Assembly: GCA_005777185.1 (NCBI GenBank)
Contig: SXNL01000035.1
Coordinates: forward strand, 1 to 43,510
Direction of reading: 5' to 3'
DNA: 43,510 nucleotides
DNA from: Myxococcales bacterium
GTDB taxonomy: Bacteria > Myxococcota_A > Polyangia > Polyangiales > Polyangiaceae
The notes under the pieces were generated by a model. It did no database searches. It was not told the origin of the DNA and saw nothing but the letters and a program-made list of their open reading frames with translations. Each line of letters starts with the position of its first letter. The stretch's first letter is position 1. The position numbers and the translations under genes were made by a program. Shown one piece after another: positions 1 to 8,962 of this stretch.

Positions 1-535
1 CGCCTTCAGCGGCAAGGACCCGTCCAAGGTCGATCGCTCCGCCTGCTACTACGCTCGCTTCGTCGCGAAGAACGTCGTCACGGCCGGCCTCGCGAAGCGC
101 TGCGAGGTGCAGGTCGCGTACGCCATCGGCGTGGCGCGCCCCGTCGGCGTCCACGTGAACACGTTCGGCACGGGCAAGATCTCGGACGAGAAGCTCGCGA
201 AGTACATCCTCGACCACTTCGACATGCGGCCCAAGGCGCTCATCGAGGAGCTGAACCTGCTGCACCCGCAGTACCGGGCGACCGCCGCGTACGGCCACTT
301 CGGGCGCCCCGAGTTCTCGTGGGAGAAGACGCACCGGGCCGCGCGCATGGCCGACGATCTCCTCGGCGTGCGCGCGAAGGGCACGACCTCTGGTTCCAGG
401 GCGCTCGGAGGCTCCGTGGAGCTCCCCGCCGCGACCAACGGGCACACGAACGGGCACGCCGGCAGGGGCGCCGCACCGAAGTCGAAGTCGAAGTCGAAGA
501 AGAAGGGCAAGAAGGAGAAGAGGGCGAGCGTGTAG
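1..535 (+). CDS. metK: S-adenosylmethionine synthetase, C-terminal part (5' truncated)
   Basis: Reading from base 2, the frame gives the C-terminal domain of methionine adenosyltransferase, the cytosolic enzyme that makes S-adenosylmethionine from methionine and ATP. Visible family motifs are [17 protein letters not shown], the [14 protein letters not shown] segment, and a closing region with [10 protein letters not shown]. The N-terminal part lies outside the window. After the usual family end (near TDxA/ARMADDL) the protein continues for about 55 residues. This extension is Gly/Ala/Ser-rich and ends in a lysine-rich stretch ([12 protein letters not shown]). The stop TAG is at 533-535, two bases before the next start. 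The identity is firm; the role of the basic tail is unknown. Confidence 0.95.
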   Translation, partial: AFSGKDPSKVDRSACYYARFVAKNVVTAGLAKRCEVQVAYAIGVARPVGVHVNTFGTGKISDEKLAKYILDHFDMRPKALIEELNLLHPQYRATAAYGHFGRPEFSWEKTHRAARMADDLLGVRAKGTTSGSRALGGSVELPAATNGHTNGHAGRGAAPKSKSKSKKKGKKEKRASV

Positions 536-537
536 CC

Positions 538-1533
538 ATGAGGACACTGGGTGTACTCGCGAGCGTCCTCCTCGCCGTCGCCGCCTGCAGCTCGTCGGGG
601 CGCGACAGCGGCTTCGCCGACGGCACCGCCGGCGGCCCCGGCTCGAGCGGATCGAGCGGCTCGAACATCGGCGGCACGTCGGGCTCGGGGTCGACCGGGC
701 CCACCGAGGAGTGCACGAAGATGGACCTCGTGTTCATCGTCGACGACTCCGGGTCGATGTCCGAGGAGCAGACGAACCTCGCGTCCAACTTCCCCGCCTT
801 CATCAAGGTCCTCGACGACTTCCGCACCAAGAGCGGGTCGAAGATCGACTACCGCGTGGCGGTCACCACGACCGGGCGCGACGTCACGTACACGGTCTCC
901 ATCCCCGGCTTCCCGGTGACGATCCCGCCGACCACGGAGAAGGGCGACAACGGCGCCTTCCGCAACAACGCGAAGTGCGCCCCCAAGCGCCGATGGATCG
1001 AGCGCGCGGACGACAAGGTGGCGGAGACCTTCTCGTGCATCGCGCAGGTCGGCACGAGCGGTCCCGGGTACGAGATGCCGCTCGAGTCGCTGAAGCTCGC
1101 GCTCAACGACCGCATGAAGGACGGGACCAACGCGGGGTTCCTGCGCGAGGACGCCCTCCTCGCGATCATCATCCTCACCGACGAGGACGACTGCTCGCGC
1201 ACCGACAACAACTTCAGCGTGGGCACGGCCGATTCGTGCGAGGCGGGGCCCACAGTCCAGCCGGTCGGCGCGTACAAGTCGATGCTCGACACGGTAGCCA
1301 AGGGCGCCGGTCGCTGGGCCGCCGGTGTCATCGCGGGCCCTGGCCCGGGCGAGTGCTCGAGCTCCTTCGGCAAGGCGGTCGAGGCCAAGCGCCTGAAGGA
1401 CTTCGTCGCCGCGGTGGGCAAGAACGGGACCTTCAGCTCGATCTGCGACGGCAACCTCGGCACGGGTCTCAAGAAGGCCCTCGACACGTTCGACGGCGCC
1501 TGCCGCTCGCTCCCGCCCCCCAACGTCAAGTAG
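538..1533 (+). CDS. VWA-domain lipoprotein
   Basis: The 331-residue protein starts at the ATG two bases after the metK stop. It has a lipoprotein signal peptide with a lipobox ending at the Cys of AVAAC near residue 18, then a Gly/Ser linker of about 40 residues. The rest is a von Willebrand factor A-like domain: the metal-site motif DDSGSMS lies near residue 69, and a later strand carries LTDEDDCS, a hallmark of a Myxococcota-enriched VWA group. Several paired Cys residues suggest disulfides. It is probably anchored in the outer membrane and may bind metal and a protein ligand, but no specific function can be given. Close spacing to metK permits co-transcription, although the functions look unrelated. 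Confidence 0.85.
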   Translation: MRTLGVLASVLLAVAACSSSGRDSGFADGTAGGPGSSGSSGSNIGGTSGSGSTGPTEECTKMDLVFIVDDSGSMSEEQTNLASNFPAFIKVLDDFRTKSGSKIDYRVAVTTTGRDVTYTVSIPGFPVTIPPTTEKGDNGAFRNNAKCAPKRRWIERADDKVAETFSCIAQVGTSGPGYEMPLESLKLALNDRMKDGTNAGFLREDALLAIIILTDEDDCSRTDNNFSVGTADSCEAGPTVQPVGAYKSMLDTVAKGAGRWAAGVIAGPGPGECSSSFGKAVEAKRLKDFVAAVGKNGTFSSICDGNLGTGLKKALDTFDGACRSLPPPNVK

Positions 1534-1611
1534 CTCCAGGGGGCTGGGAGGCCCGCGCGAGCTCCGCTCCGATCTCGAGGGCCGAGAGCCCCCCCCGAGG
1601 TTGCCCTCGTG

Positions 1612-3501
1612 TCAGTTGCGACGGCGGAGGCGCGTGACGACCAGCCCGAGGGCGCCGAGCGCGATCCACGCGGACCCGCCGCGGGGCACGCTTCCGGGAG
1701 ACGTCGAGCAGCCATAGAAGCGCATGTCGTCGTCGACCATCATGTCGTTGCCCGCGAGCCTGCCGCGGCCGTTGATCGTCCCGTCGGGGAGCGAGCGCGG
1801 AACGCACGAGCCGATGGTGAGATCGGCGGACTGGCGTGGCGCGTTCGTGTCCTTCACCGAGAAGCTCCGGACGCTAGAGTCCGACACGGCGATGATCTCG
1901 CTTCCGCGGGCGAACGCGCGGCGCGGGTTCCCGTCCATCGGCAGGAGCGCCCGCTTCGTGAGCGTGTCCTGCGACCACTCGACGAGCTGAACGCCACCCC
2001 GCGCGTTCGGCTCGCTCGAGCATCCGTCGCCGCGCGCGCTCGTGTAGGGCACGACGACGAGCCCGTCGTCCAGGATCCGGAACGCCTTGTGGATGCGATC
2101 CTGATCCTCGGGGACCTCGTAGTTCAGGATGGCGTAGTCCTCGCTCACGGGGGGGCCGAACGGTGTACGCGCGAGAAGCCTTGGGTGGTCCATGTCCTTC
2201 ACGTCGACGAGCGTGACGTTCAAGCTCCCCTTGCGATCGGTCCGGTCCACGCCGAGCCCGAGCAGGCGGTCGCCGCGCAGCTCGAGGTGGAAGAGGAAGC
2301 CCGGCAGCTTCAGCTCTCCGCGCTGGCGCGGCGCGGCAGGGTTCGACAGGTCGATCGCGAAGAGGGGATCGGACTGGTTGTACGTGATCGCAAAAGCGCG
2401 ATCCTGATCGAAGCGCACCGTGCGGAGCCCCTCCTGGCGGGGCAGCGTGAGCTTCGCCGCGCCGAGCCGCGAGAACGTGTTCGAGCTCGCGATCCTGAAC
2501 GTCTCGATCTCCGGCATGGCGAGCCCGTTCGCCGTGCGGCCGGCGCCGCGCTGGCTGACCACGCGGAGGACGCCGTCCTGCTCGTCCATCTGCCAGCGGC
2601 TCAGGATCGTGCCCGCCACCTCGAGGCGCGCGCCCGGGCGGAGGCGCCCCGTCGGATCGGAGATGTCGACGACGTCGATGATTCCCTCGCGGGCGAGCCC
2701 CCGCTGCAGGTCGGACGCGGTCGCCTTCGCGTGCCCGCCCACGTAGAGGCGCTGCGGTGTCGCGAGGACGCTGCGCTTCCAGTCCGACCCCCACGTGTAG
2801 GTGAAGCCGTTCGTGGGATCGCTGTCGAAGGCCACCTGATCGACCTCCACGATCGCCGTCGGATCGGCCACGTCGAACGACGTCACGATCGTGCTCGGGC
2901 GCGCCGCGCAGCGGAAGCACTTCGCGTTCTCGAAGGTCGCGAGGTAGAGCACGTTCCCCACCATGCGAGAGTCGGCCACCTCGCCCGCCACGGGGAAGGA
3001 GCCGACCTCCCGGATGTTCGCCGCGTCCGAGACGTCGAGCGCGGTGACGAGCGCGCCGCTCCCCTCCTCGACGGTCGGCCGGCGGGGGCTCGACGTCACG
3101 CGGACGCCGCTCGCGTCGCGCCCGTTGTTGGCCATCGTGACCAGGACGCCGCCCCTCAGATACATCTCGAACGGCTCGCCCGCGATCGTCGCCTGGCCCA
3201 GCATCGAGAGCTTTCCGGGGCGCGAGACGTCCACGATGGACACCGTCCCCGACTTCGACATGGCGTAGAGGCGATCGCCGTCGAGCTGGACGATGTCGGC
3301 CTCGGCGATCGCGCGATCCGGATCTGCGGGGACGGAGCCCTGATCCGGATCCGAGCCGGCGCTCTTGTCGCGTGAGCCCTCGGTGCTCGAGACGTGAGGA
3401 CCCGATCCGCACGCCGTGGCGAGCGACGCGAGGGCGCATGCGCCGACGACGGCGGCGCGAGAGAGGATTCCGTGGAGACCGAAGCCGAGGACGTTTCGCA
3501 T
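1612..3501 (-). CDS. Secreted beta-propeller lipoprotein with MYXO-CTERM-like tail
   Basis: The 629-residue protein starts at the ATG at 3501. Its N-terminus is a lipoprotein signal with lipobox LATAC. The body matches the secreted beta-propeller family (Beta_propel, PF09826). This is seen in the early EADIVQLDGDRLYAMS segment, repeated blades of the form 'VDVSxP' and 'IDVVDISDP', and the late LPGFLFHLELRGDRLLGLG segment. The last 32 residues contain a Cys (GCSTSP), a hydrophobic stretch and a terminal RLRRRN, as in MYXO-CTERM sorting tails. Such propellers are surface proteins with unknown ligands. Having both an N-terminal lipobox and a C-terminal sorting tail is unusual. It converges on the VWA gene across 78 bp. 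Confidence 0.85.
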   Translation of the reverse strand: MRNVLGFGLHGILSRAAVVGACALASLATACGSGPHVSSTEGSRDKSAGSDPDQGSVPADPDRAIAEADIVQLDGDRLYAMSKSGTVSIVDVSRPGKLSMLGQATIAGEPFEMYLRGGVLVTMANNGRDASGVRVTSSPRRPTVEEGSGALVTALDVSDAANIREVGSFPVAGEVADSRMVGNVLYLATFENAKCFRCAARPSTIVTSFDVADPTAIVEVDQVAFDSDPTNGFTYTWGSDWKRSVLATPQRLYVGGHAKATASDLQRGLAREGIIDVVDISDPTGRLRPGARLEVAGTILSRWQMDEQDGVLRVVSQRGAGRTANGLAMPEIETFRIASSNTFSRLGAAKLTLPRQEGLRTVRFDQDRAFAITYNQSDPLFAIDLSNPAAPRQRGELKLPGFLFHLELRGDRLLGLGVDRTDRKGSLNVTLVDVKDMDHPRLLARTPFGPPVSEDYAILNYEVPEDQDRIHKAFRILDDGLVVVPYTSARGDGCSSEPNARGGVQLVEWSQDTLTKRALLPMDGNPRRAFARGSEIIAVSDSSVRSFSVKDTNAPRQSADLTIGSCVPRSLPDGTINGRGRLAGNDMMVDDDMRFYGCSTSPGSVPRGGSAWIALGALGLVVTRLRRRN

Positions 3502-3610
3502 GGCGCCGAGGTTTGCAATGGCTGCGCCACGCAGGATCTCCTCGAAATTGCCCGAGGATCGCCCGCGTTCGTGGCCCTTCCCGCATGACAGCCGTGTCGT
3601 GCCGGCGTGG

Positions 3611-6600
3611 TCAGCCCTTCTCGAGGACCTTCGCGATCGCCTCCGGCACGAGGCCGTACGCCTCCGCCGCGGCGATCAGGCCCGCGTTCGGCGCGAGCTC
3701 GGTGAGGAACGCGCGCTTGTAGGGCGTGCGCGACAGGCCCTCGAGGCGGAGCACGAGGCGCGGCATGCCCCGCGCGATCGCGTCCTTCGCCTCGCGGAGC
3801 TGTCCGAGATCCACCCGCGCGTCGTGGAGGGCGAGGAACGCAGGGGCCTCGTTGAGGAGACTGGCCGACCCCTCCTCGAGCTGCTCGACCGCTTCCATCG
3901 CGAGCTCCGCGGCGCGCTCGGCGTTTCCGAGGCGGCGCTCCGACTCCGCCCAGAAGCCGAGGGCGACGGGGACGACGTCGAGCATCTTCGTCGCCCGGTA
4001 TCCGTTCGCGGCCTTCTCGAGGAGGGTGCGCGCGTGCTCCACCTTCTCCCCCGTCTCCCGCAGCAGCTCGAGGCCGCGGTAGAAGAGGACTCCGAGGGTC
4101 GCGCGATCGTGGGGTACCCACCCCCCCGTGGCCGCGTCGTCCGCCGTCTGACGCGGCTCCTCGAGGAGCTTGTCGAGCTTGGGATCGGCCCCGAAGGTCG
4201 CCGTCCAGCACATCAGGTTCATCTGCCCGTGCCGCACGGTACCCGGCGAGCCGACCGCCTGGGCGAGCCCGATCCCACCCTCGATGGCGTCGCGGGCCTC
4301 CCTGCGCGCGCCGACGGTCGTCAGCGCGAAGCCCACGTTGATGGTCAGCGTCGCCTCGCGCGTGCGGAGACCCGCCTCCGCGGCCGCGCGCGCTGCGCTC
4401 CTTCGCGCGTCGAGGGCCGCGCCCACGTCGCCCCGCGCCTGTCCGACGACGGCCAGCGTCTGGAAGCCGTCCACCGCGGCCGACGCCATCCCGTGGCGCT
4501 GCGCGAGCGACAGCAGGGCGTACGCCACCTTCTCGGCCTCGTCGAGCTCCCCCGCGAACGCGTGCCGCGCCGCGAGGGCGGCGGCGCTGCGGGCCTCCTC
4601 GTCGTGCAGCCCCGCCGCCCGCGCCCGCGCCACGACCTCCTTCAGCCCACTGGTCGTGTCCGGGCCGCCGCCCCGCGCGTCCTCGTACCGCATCCGCGCC
4701 CCCCGGGCGCGCACCGCGCTCGGCTCGTCCGAGACCGCGTCCTCCATCGCGCGCACGGCCGTCTCGCGCTCGGCGGCGCGAGCGTCGAGGCGGTTCCAGG
4801 CCTCGTCGAGGAGCTGTGCGCGCGCGAACCGCGTCGGCGGATCGGTCGCGAAGTCGAGCGCGCGCTCGGCCAGGCGCACCGCCTCCCCGAGGGCATTCGC
4901 GGCGAGCGACCTCCGCGCGGCCTTCTCGACGTAGACGGACGCCTCCTCGAACTCACCGCCGAGATCGAGGTGCCTCGCCACGGTGGCGTCGTCCTCCGCC
5001 ATGCGCGCGAGCCAGCGGCCCGCCCGCGCGTGGAGGGTCTTCAGGACCTCCTCGCCGATCTGCGCGTAAGCGACCTCGCGCGTGAGCGCGTGCTTGAACG
5101 CGAACTCGCGCGCGTCCTTGAAGCGCGACGTGGCCTGCTCCACGAGGATCTCCGAGGACGCCAGGGCGGCCAGGGGACCGGCGGGCTCGGCCACGCCGAT
5201 CTCGGAGAGTCCTGCGTCCCACCCGACGAGGCCGAAGACGGAGAGCTTCTGCGCCGCGTCTCGCACGTCCTCGTCGAGGGCGTCGAGGTGCACCTGGATC
5301 GCCGCCTCGATGGTCGGCGCGGCGAGGGCCTCCTGGCCGCGGGCCGCGAGTCGCGCCAGCTCCTCCGCGAACAGGGGCGAGCCCCCGGCCTGCGCGGCGA
5401 TGACCTCCGTGAGATCGGCGCCGGCGGCGCCCTCGGCACGTTCCCCGAGCATCGCCTTCGCGATCGCGCGGACCGTTCGCTTCGACAGCGGTCGGAGCTC
5501 CATCCGCACGTGATCGCGCCCCGCGAACCGCGTCGCCTCGTCGCGCCACAGCTCGGGGCGGGTCGTCGTGAGGACGCACACCGAGTGCGACACCGCGCGC
5601 GCGAGGAGGTGATCGAGCCAGGCGAGGCTCTCGATGTCGGCCCACTGCGCGTCCTCGATCGCGATCACGAGGGGCGAGCTCCGGGCGACGAAGAGGGTCA
5701 TGTCGGTGAGCGCGATCCAGAGCGCGTCGCGGGCGGCCCGTGCGTCGCCCGTCTCGGGCAGCGGCTCGTTCGCGATGAGGCACGCCACGAGCTCGTGCGC
5801 GCCCTGAGCGAGGGGCCGGTCCCCGATGAGCGACTGCGTGGCCGCGAGCGCCTCGAGCACGGTCGCGCCCTTGGAGAGGCCCGCGAGGCCTCGCGCGACG
5901 TCCGCCATGACGCCGAGCGCGTGGGCCTTGGCAAACGACACGCAGCGCGCGAGCGCGATTCGCGGCTCCGAGGGGTGCGAGCCCACGCGTGACAGAGCCT
6001 CGCGCAAGAGGCGCGTCTTCCCGATCCCGGGCACGCCCGTGATGGTGACGACGATCGGCGTCTCGTCCTCCTCGCAGCGGTCGAACGCCGTCGTGATCTG
6101 CGCGAGCTCGGCCTCGCGCCCGACGAAAGGCGCCCCGCCGAGCGCCTCCTTCTTGCCTCGCACGGGCGCCCCCACGATCGCGGTGCCGTCCGGCCGGACC
6201 TGGAACTCGAAGCGCCCGCGCGCGAGATCCCCCGTCGTGGCGTCCACGAGGACCTGCCCCCGATCGGCGTCACGGGCGAGGGCGGCGGCGCGATCGACGA
6301 CCTCGCCCGTCGGCCGCGTCTTGTCGATTCGCGTGCGCCCCGTGGAGATACCGACGGCGGCGCCGAGCCTCCCGAGGCGGCTGCCGAGATCGATCGCGCG
6401 CGCGGCCTCGTCCCCGAGCGCCTTCTTGACGCCGAGGTGCGCCACGATCGCGTCGCCGCCGAGCTCCGTCGCGTCGGCGCCGCGCGCGCGGAGCTGGGCG
6501 AGGAGGCGCACGCGCGCATGTCCCTTCGGGACGTGAACGGCGAGGATCGACGTCACGAGGCGTGTCCCACCGCGCGAGGACAGGACCACGGACCCCACGC

Positions 6601-7513
6601 TGGGGGGGGGGTAGTCGGACGGCAAGCCGCGCGTCACCACCACGCTGTGCACGCCAGAACGGACCTGGATCGCGAGCGCCCGGAGCTCGGCCGCGACGTC
6701 GGCTGCGCGCGCGGGGCGCTCGTCCGGCGAGGTGGCCAGGAGCCTGCCCATGAGCTCGTCGAGCTCGAGCGGCGCCTCGGTGAAGACCTCGAGGAGCCGG
6801 GGCGCCGGCGTGGTGACGAGCCGCGCGAGGATCGCGATCGGCGTGGGGCCCACGTGCGGAGGACGCCCCGTGATCATCTCGAACAGGGTGGCGCCTAGGC
6901 CGTACAGGTCGGCGCGCGCGTCCACGATCTGGTCCCCCCGGGCCTGCTCCGGCGCCATGTACGCCGGCGTCCCGACGATGGCGCCCGTCCGGGTGAGCTT
7001 CGCGTCCTCCGCGCTCGCGACGCCGAAGTCGACGAGCTTCGCCACCGGGGCCTGCATCTCCGACCCGGCGCCGCTCCCCGTGAGGAACACGTTCGACGGC
7101 TTCACGTCGCGGTGTACGATCCCGTTGTCGTGCGCGTACGCGAGCGCATCCGCGACCTGCGCGCCCACGTCGAGGGCGTCCACGAGCGCGAGCGGGGCGC
7201 GCTTCTGTCGCTGGGCGACGTCCTCGCCGTCGAGCCACTCCATCGCGATGTACGGGTGCCCCTCGTCGAGCTGCCCGAACGCGACCACCTTCACGATCCC
7301 CGGGTGTGACAGCCCCGCGAGCACGCGCCCCTCGCGGCCGAATCGCGCGTCCTCGTTCGTGTCGACCCCCGGGATGGCGATGACCTTGAGCGCGACCGTC
7401 GAGCCCGTGACCTGGTCGATGCCGCGGTACACGATGCCCACGCCACCGCGCCCGACCTCGCGCTCGATGAGGAAGCGCGATGCGACCAGCCCCGTGAAGG
7501 CTCCCTGGGTCAC
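3611..7513 (-). CDS. Ser/Thr protein kinase fused to degenerate cyclase-like domain and AAA/STAND ATPase with helical repeats
   Basis: The 1300-residue protein starts at a GTG at 7513 that overlaps the rlmE stop by four bases (GTGA). Residues about 12-270 form a complete Hanks-type kinase: GRGGVG glycine loop, VALKV lysine, HRDVKPSN catalytic loop, DFG, and GTPAYMAPEQ activation segment. Residues about 290-445 resemble a class III nucleotide cyclase (GGDAIVAHLG, VGISTGRT), but the first metal-binding Asp segment is replaced by ILAVHVP, so it is probably inactive. An ATPase follows with Walker A GVPGIGKT near residue 490 and an IAIEDAQWAD Walker B. The rest is alpha-helical and TPR-like. This resembles the large kinase/cyclase/ATPase regulators of myxobacteria. 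Substrates are unknown. Confidence 0.92.
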   Translation of the reverse strand: MTQGAFTGLVASRFLIEREVGRGGVGIVYRGIDQVTGSTVALKVIAIPGVDTNEDARFGREGRVLAGLSHPGIVKVVAFGQLDEGHPYIAMEWLDGEDVAQRQKRAPLALVDALDVGAQVADALAYAHDNGIVHRDVKPSNVFLTGSGAGSEMQAPVAKLVDFGVASAEDAKLTRTGAIVGTPAYMAPEQARGDQIVDARADLYGLGATLFEMITGRPPHVGPTPIAILARLVTTPAPRLLEVFTEAPLELDELMGRLLATSPDERPARAADVAAELRALAIQVRSGVHSVVVTRGLPSDYPPPSVGSVVLSSRGGTRLVTSILAVHVPKGHARVRLLAQLRARGADATELGGDAIVAHLGVKKALGDEAARAIDLGSRLGRLGAAVGISTGRTRIDKTRPTGEVVDRAAALARDADRGQVLVDATTGDLARGRFEFQVRPDGTAIVGAPVRGKKEALGGAPFVGREAELAQITTAFDRCEEDETPIVVTITGVPGIGKTRLLREALSRVGSHPSEPRIALARCVSFAKAHALGVMADVARGLAGLSKGATVLEALAATQSLIGDRPLAQGAHELVACLIANEPLPETGDARAARDALWIALTDMTLFVARSSPLVIAIEDAQWADIESLAWLDHLLARAVSHSVCVLTTTRPELWRDEATRFAGRDHVRMELRPLSKRTVRAIAKAMLGERAEGAAGADLTEVIAAQAGGSPLFAEELARLAARGQEALAAPTIEAAIQVHLDALDEDVRDAAQKLSVFGLVGWDAGLSEIGVAEPAGPLAALASSEILVEQATSRFKDAREFAFKHALTREVAYAQIGEEVLKTLHARAGRWLARMAEDDATVARHLDLGGEFEEASVYVEKAARRSLAANALGEAVRLAERALDFATDPPTRFARAQLLDEAWNRLDARAAERETAVRAMEDAVSDEPSAVRARGARMRYEDARGGGPDTTSGLKEVVARARAAGLHDEEARSAAALAARHAFAGELDEAEKVAYALLSLAQRHGMASAAVDGFQTLAVVGQARGDVGAALDARRSAARAAAEAGLRTREATLTINVGFALTTVGARREARDAIEGGIGLAQAVGSPGTVRHGQMNLMCWTATFGADPKLDKLLEEPRQTADDAATGGWVPHDRATLGVLFYRGLELLRETGEKVEHARTLLEKAANGYRATKMLDVVPVALGFWAESERRLGNAERAAELAMEAVEQLEEGSASLLNEAPAFLALHDARVDLGQLREAKDAIARGMPRLVLRLEGLSRTPYKRAFLTELAPNAGLIAAAEAYGLVPEAIAKVLEKG

Positions 7514-8124
7514 GCACCCTCCAGCGGCTCGGCCCGCTTGCCCATGCCGATGCAGAAGATCTCCTGGCTCACCGAGCGCGTGCCCTCCGGCCGGATGAGG
7601 CGCTCCTTCGCGAAGACACGCCGCACCGCCGCGCGCGCCTCGGGGAGATCGCCGCTCATGAAGATCTTCCCCACGAACGCGCCTCCGAGACGCGCGAGCC
7701 GGGCTGCGACGTCGAGGGCGCGCATGAACAGCTCGAAGCTCCTTGCCTGGTCGGTCATGCGGTTGCCGGTGGTCCGCGGGGCCATGTCCGACAGGACCAC
7801 GTCGTACGGCGCGCCGACCGCGAGCGCGTCGCCGTCGAGGTCCAACGCATCGCCCTCCACGAACGTCACGTGCGGCGGGAACGCCGTGCGGGCGGGGTCG
7901 AGATCGATCGCGAGGACGCGTCCGCGCGCGCCGACCTTCTCGGCTGCGTAGAGGCTCCAGCTCCCCGGACACGCGCCCAGGTCCAGCACGGACATGCCGG
8001 GCGCGAGCAGCCCGACGCGACGGTCGATCTCCTCCAGCTTGAAGACGCTGCGCGCGGGGAAGCCGGCGGTCTTCGCCGCCCTCGTGAGCCGGTCGGGCCC
8101 CTTGTACGGATTGTTCCTCGGCAC
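7510..8124 (-). CDS. rlmE: 23S rRNA (uridine-2'-O-)-methyltransferase RlmE (FtsJ/RrmJ)
   Basis: The 204-residue protein belongs to the FtsJ family, which 2'-O-methylates a uridine in the A-loop of 23S rRNA late in 50S assembly. The SAM-binding segment LDLGACPGSWS is intact. The catalytic K-D-K-E set is recognisable: Lys in SVFKLEEID, Asp in VLSDMAP, Lys in GGAFVGKIF and Glu in SVSQEIF. The start is taken as the GTG at 8124 (protein begins VPRNNPYKG), because family similarity begins there. No strong ribosome-binding site is visible. It lies 35 bp downstream of rplC and overlaps the kinase gene by four bases, so it is likely co-transcribed with both. Confidence 0.93.
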   Translation of the reverse strand: MPRNNPYKGPDRLTRAAKTAGFPARSVFKLEEIDRRVGLLAPGMSVLDLGACPGSWSLYAAEKVGARGRVLAIDLDPARTAFPPHVTFVEGDALDLDGDALAVGAPYDVVLSDMAPRTTGNRMTDQARSFELFMRALDVAARLARLGGAFVGKIFMSGDLPEARAAVRRVFAKERLIRPEGTRSVSQEIFCIGMGKRAEPLEGA

Positions 8125-8159
8125 GGCTCCGGCGATTCTACCGGACGGTGGCGGGCCCG

Positions 8160-8825
8160 CTACTTCTTCTTCGGGCGAGCCTTCACGCCGTGGCGGATGG
8201 TCACGACGCTGTTCTTCGCGCCGGGGATGCCCCCCTCGATGAAGAGCAGGTGCTTCTCGACGTCCATGCGCACGAGCTCGAGGTTGAGCATCGAGACCGT
8301 CTCGTCGCCGTAGTGCCCACCCATCTTCAGGTTGGGCAGCGTGCGTCCCGGCGTCATGTTCGTGCCGATCGAGCCTCCGTGCCGGCGGTACTCGTGGGTG
8401 CCGTGTGTGTTGGAGCCCGCGCCGGCGAAGTTCCACCGTCGCATGACGCCTGTGAACCCGCGCCCGCGCGTCTTGCCCTTCGCGTCCACCTTCTGGCCGA
8501 CCTCGAAGACCTCGTCGAGCTTCATGACCGCGCCGACCTCGAACTTGCCGGCGAACGTATCGTCGCAGCGAAGCTCGCGCACGGTGCGCTTCGGCGCGAC
8601 GTTGGCCTTCTTGAAGGCCCCGAGGAGGGGCTTGGTGAGGTGCTTCTCCTTGGCGTCGTCCATGCCGAGGATGAGGGCGACGTAGCCGTCCTTCTCCTGG
8701 GTCCGCTTGCCCACGACGGTGACGGGGCCGGCGGCCACGACGGTGACGCGGTGCACGTCGCCGGAGGCGTCGAAGAACTGGGTGTTGCCGATCTTGCGGC
8801 CGATGATGCCGGGCTTCTGGTTCAT
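8160..8825 (-). CDS. rplC: Large ribosomal subunit protein L3
   Basis: The 221-residue protein is L3, a primary 23S rRNA-binding protein whose loop reaches toward the peptidyl transferase centre. Diagnostic motifs are GIIGRKIG at the start, KGKTRGRGFTGVMRRW in the middle, GSIGTNMTPGR and KMGGHYGDETV, and a basic C-terminus (ARPKKK). The ATG at 8825 follows a strong AAGGAGGA ribosome-binding site. The gene is not flanked by rpsJ or rplD as in the usual S10 operon; its downstream neighbour is rlmE and the upstream one is bcp. Whether the genome has a second L3 cannot be told from this window. Confidence 0.96.
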   Translation of the reverse strand: MNQKPGIIGRKIGNTQFFDASGDVHRVTVVAAGPVTVVGKRTQEKDGYVALILGMDDAKEKHLTKPLLGAFKKANVAPKRTVRELRCDDTFAGKFEVGAVMKLDEVFEVGQKVDAKGKTRGRGFTGVMRRWNFAGAGSNTHGTHEYRRHGGSIGTNMTPGRTLPNLKMGGHYGDETVSMLNLELVRMDVEKHLLFIEGGIPGAKNSVVTIRHGVKARPKKK

Positions 8826-8934
8826 GGGAGTCCTCCTTCGAAGGTCCTCGTCGACGAGACCGTCGGCGCGAGGGGTCGAAGATCGACCCGCGGATCGGGT
8901 CCGCGCGCGTTCAGGCTCGGTGGGGCCGTGACGA

Positions 8935-8962
8935 CCCCGGGGGGGCGCAAAGTGCCCCGGGG
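8935..8962. other. GC-rich inverted repeat between bcp and rplC
   Basis: Two copies of the self-complementary octamer CCCCGGGG (8935-8942 and 8955-8962) can form an 8-bp stem around a 12-base loop. It lies about 35 bp past the bcp stop, so it could end bcp transcription, but no T-run follows. It also overlaps the spacer and -10 region of the candidate rplC promoter. Confidence 0.4.

Noticed and set aside
1609-3375. Plus-strand frame of 588 codons opposite the beta-propeller gene
   Set aside because: It shadows a conserved propeller gene and is dominated by Arg, Ala and Glu/Val repeats.
3416-5992. Plus-strand open frame of 858 codons opposite the kinase
   Set aside because: It lies antisense to helical and ATPase regions of the kinase, is Arg-rich and shows no motifs; a GC artefact.
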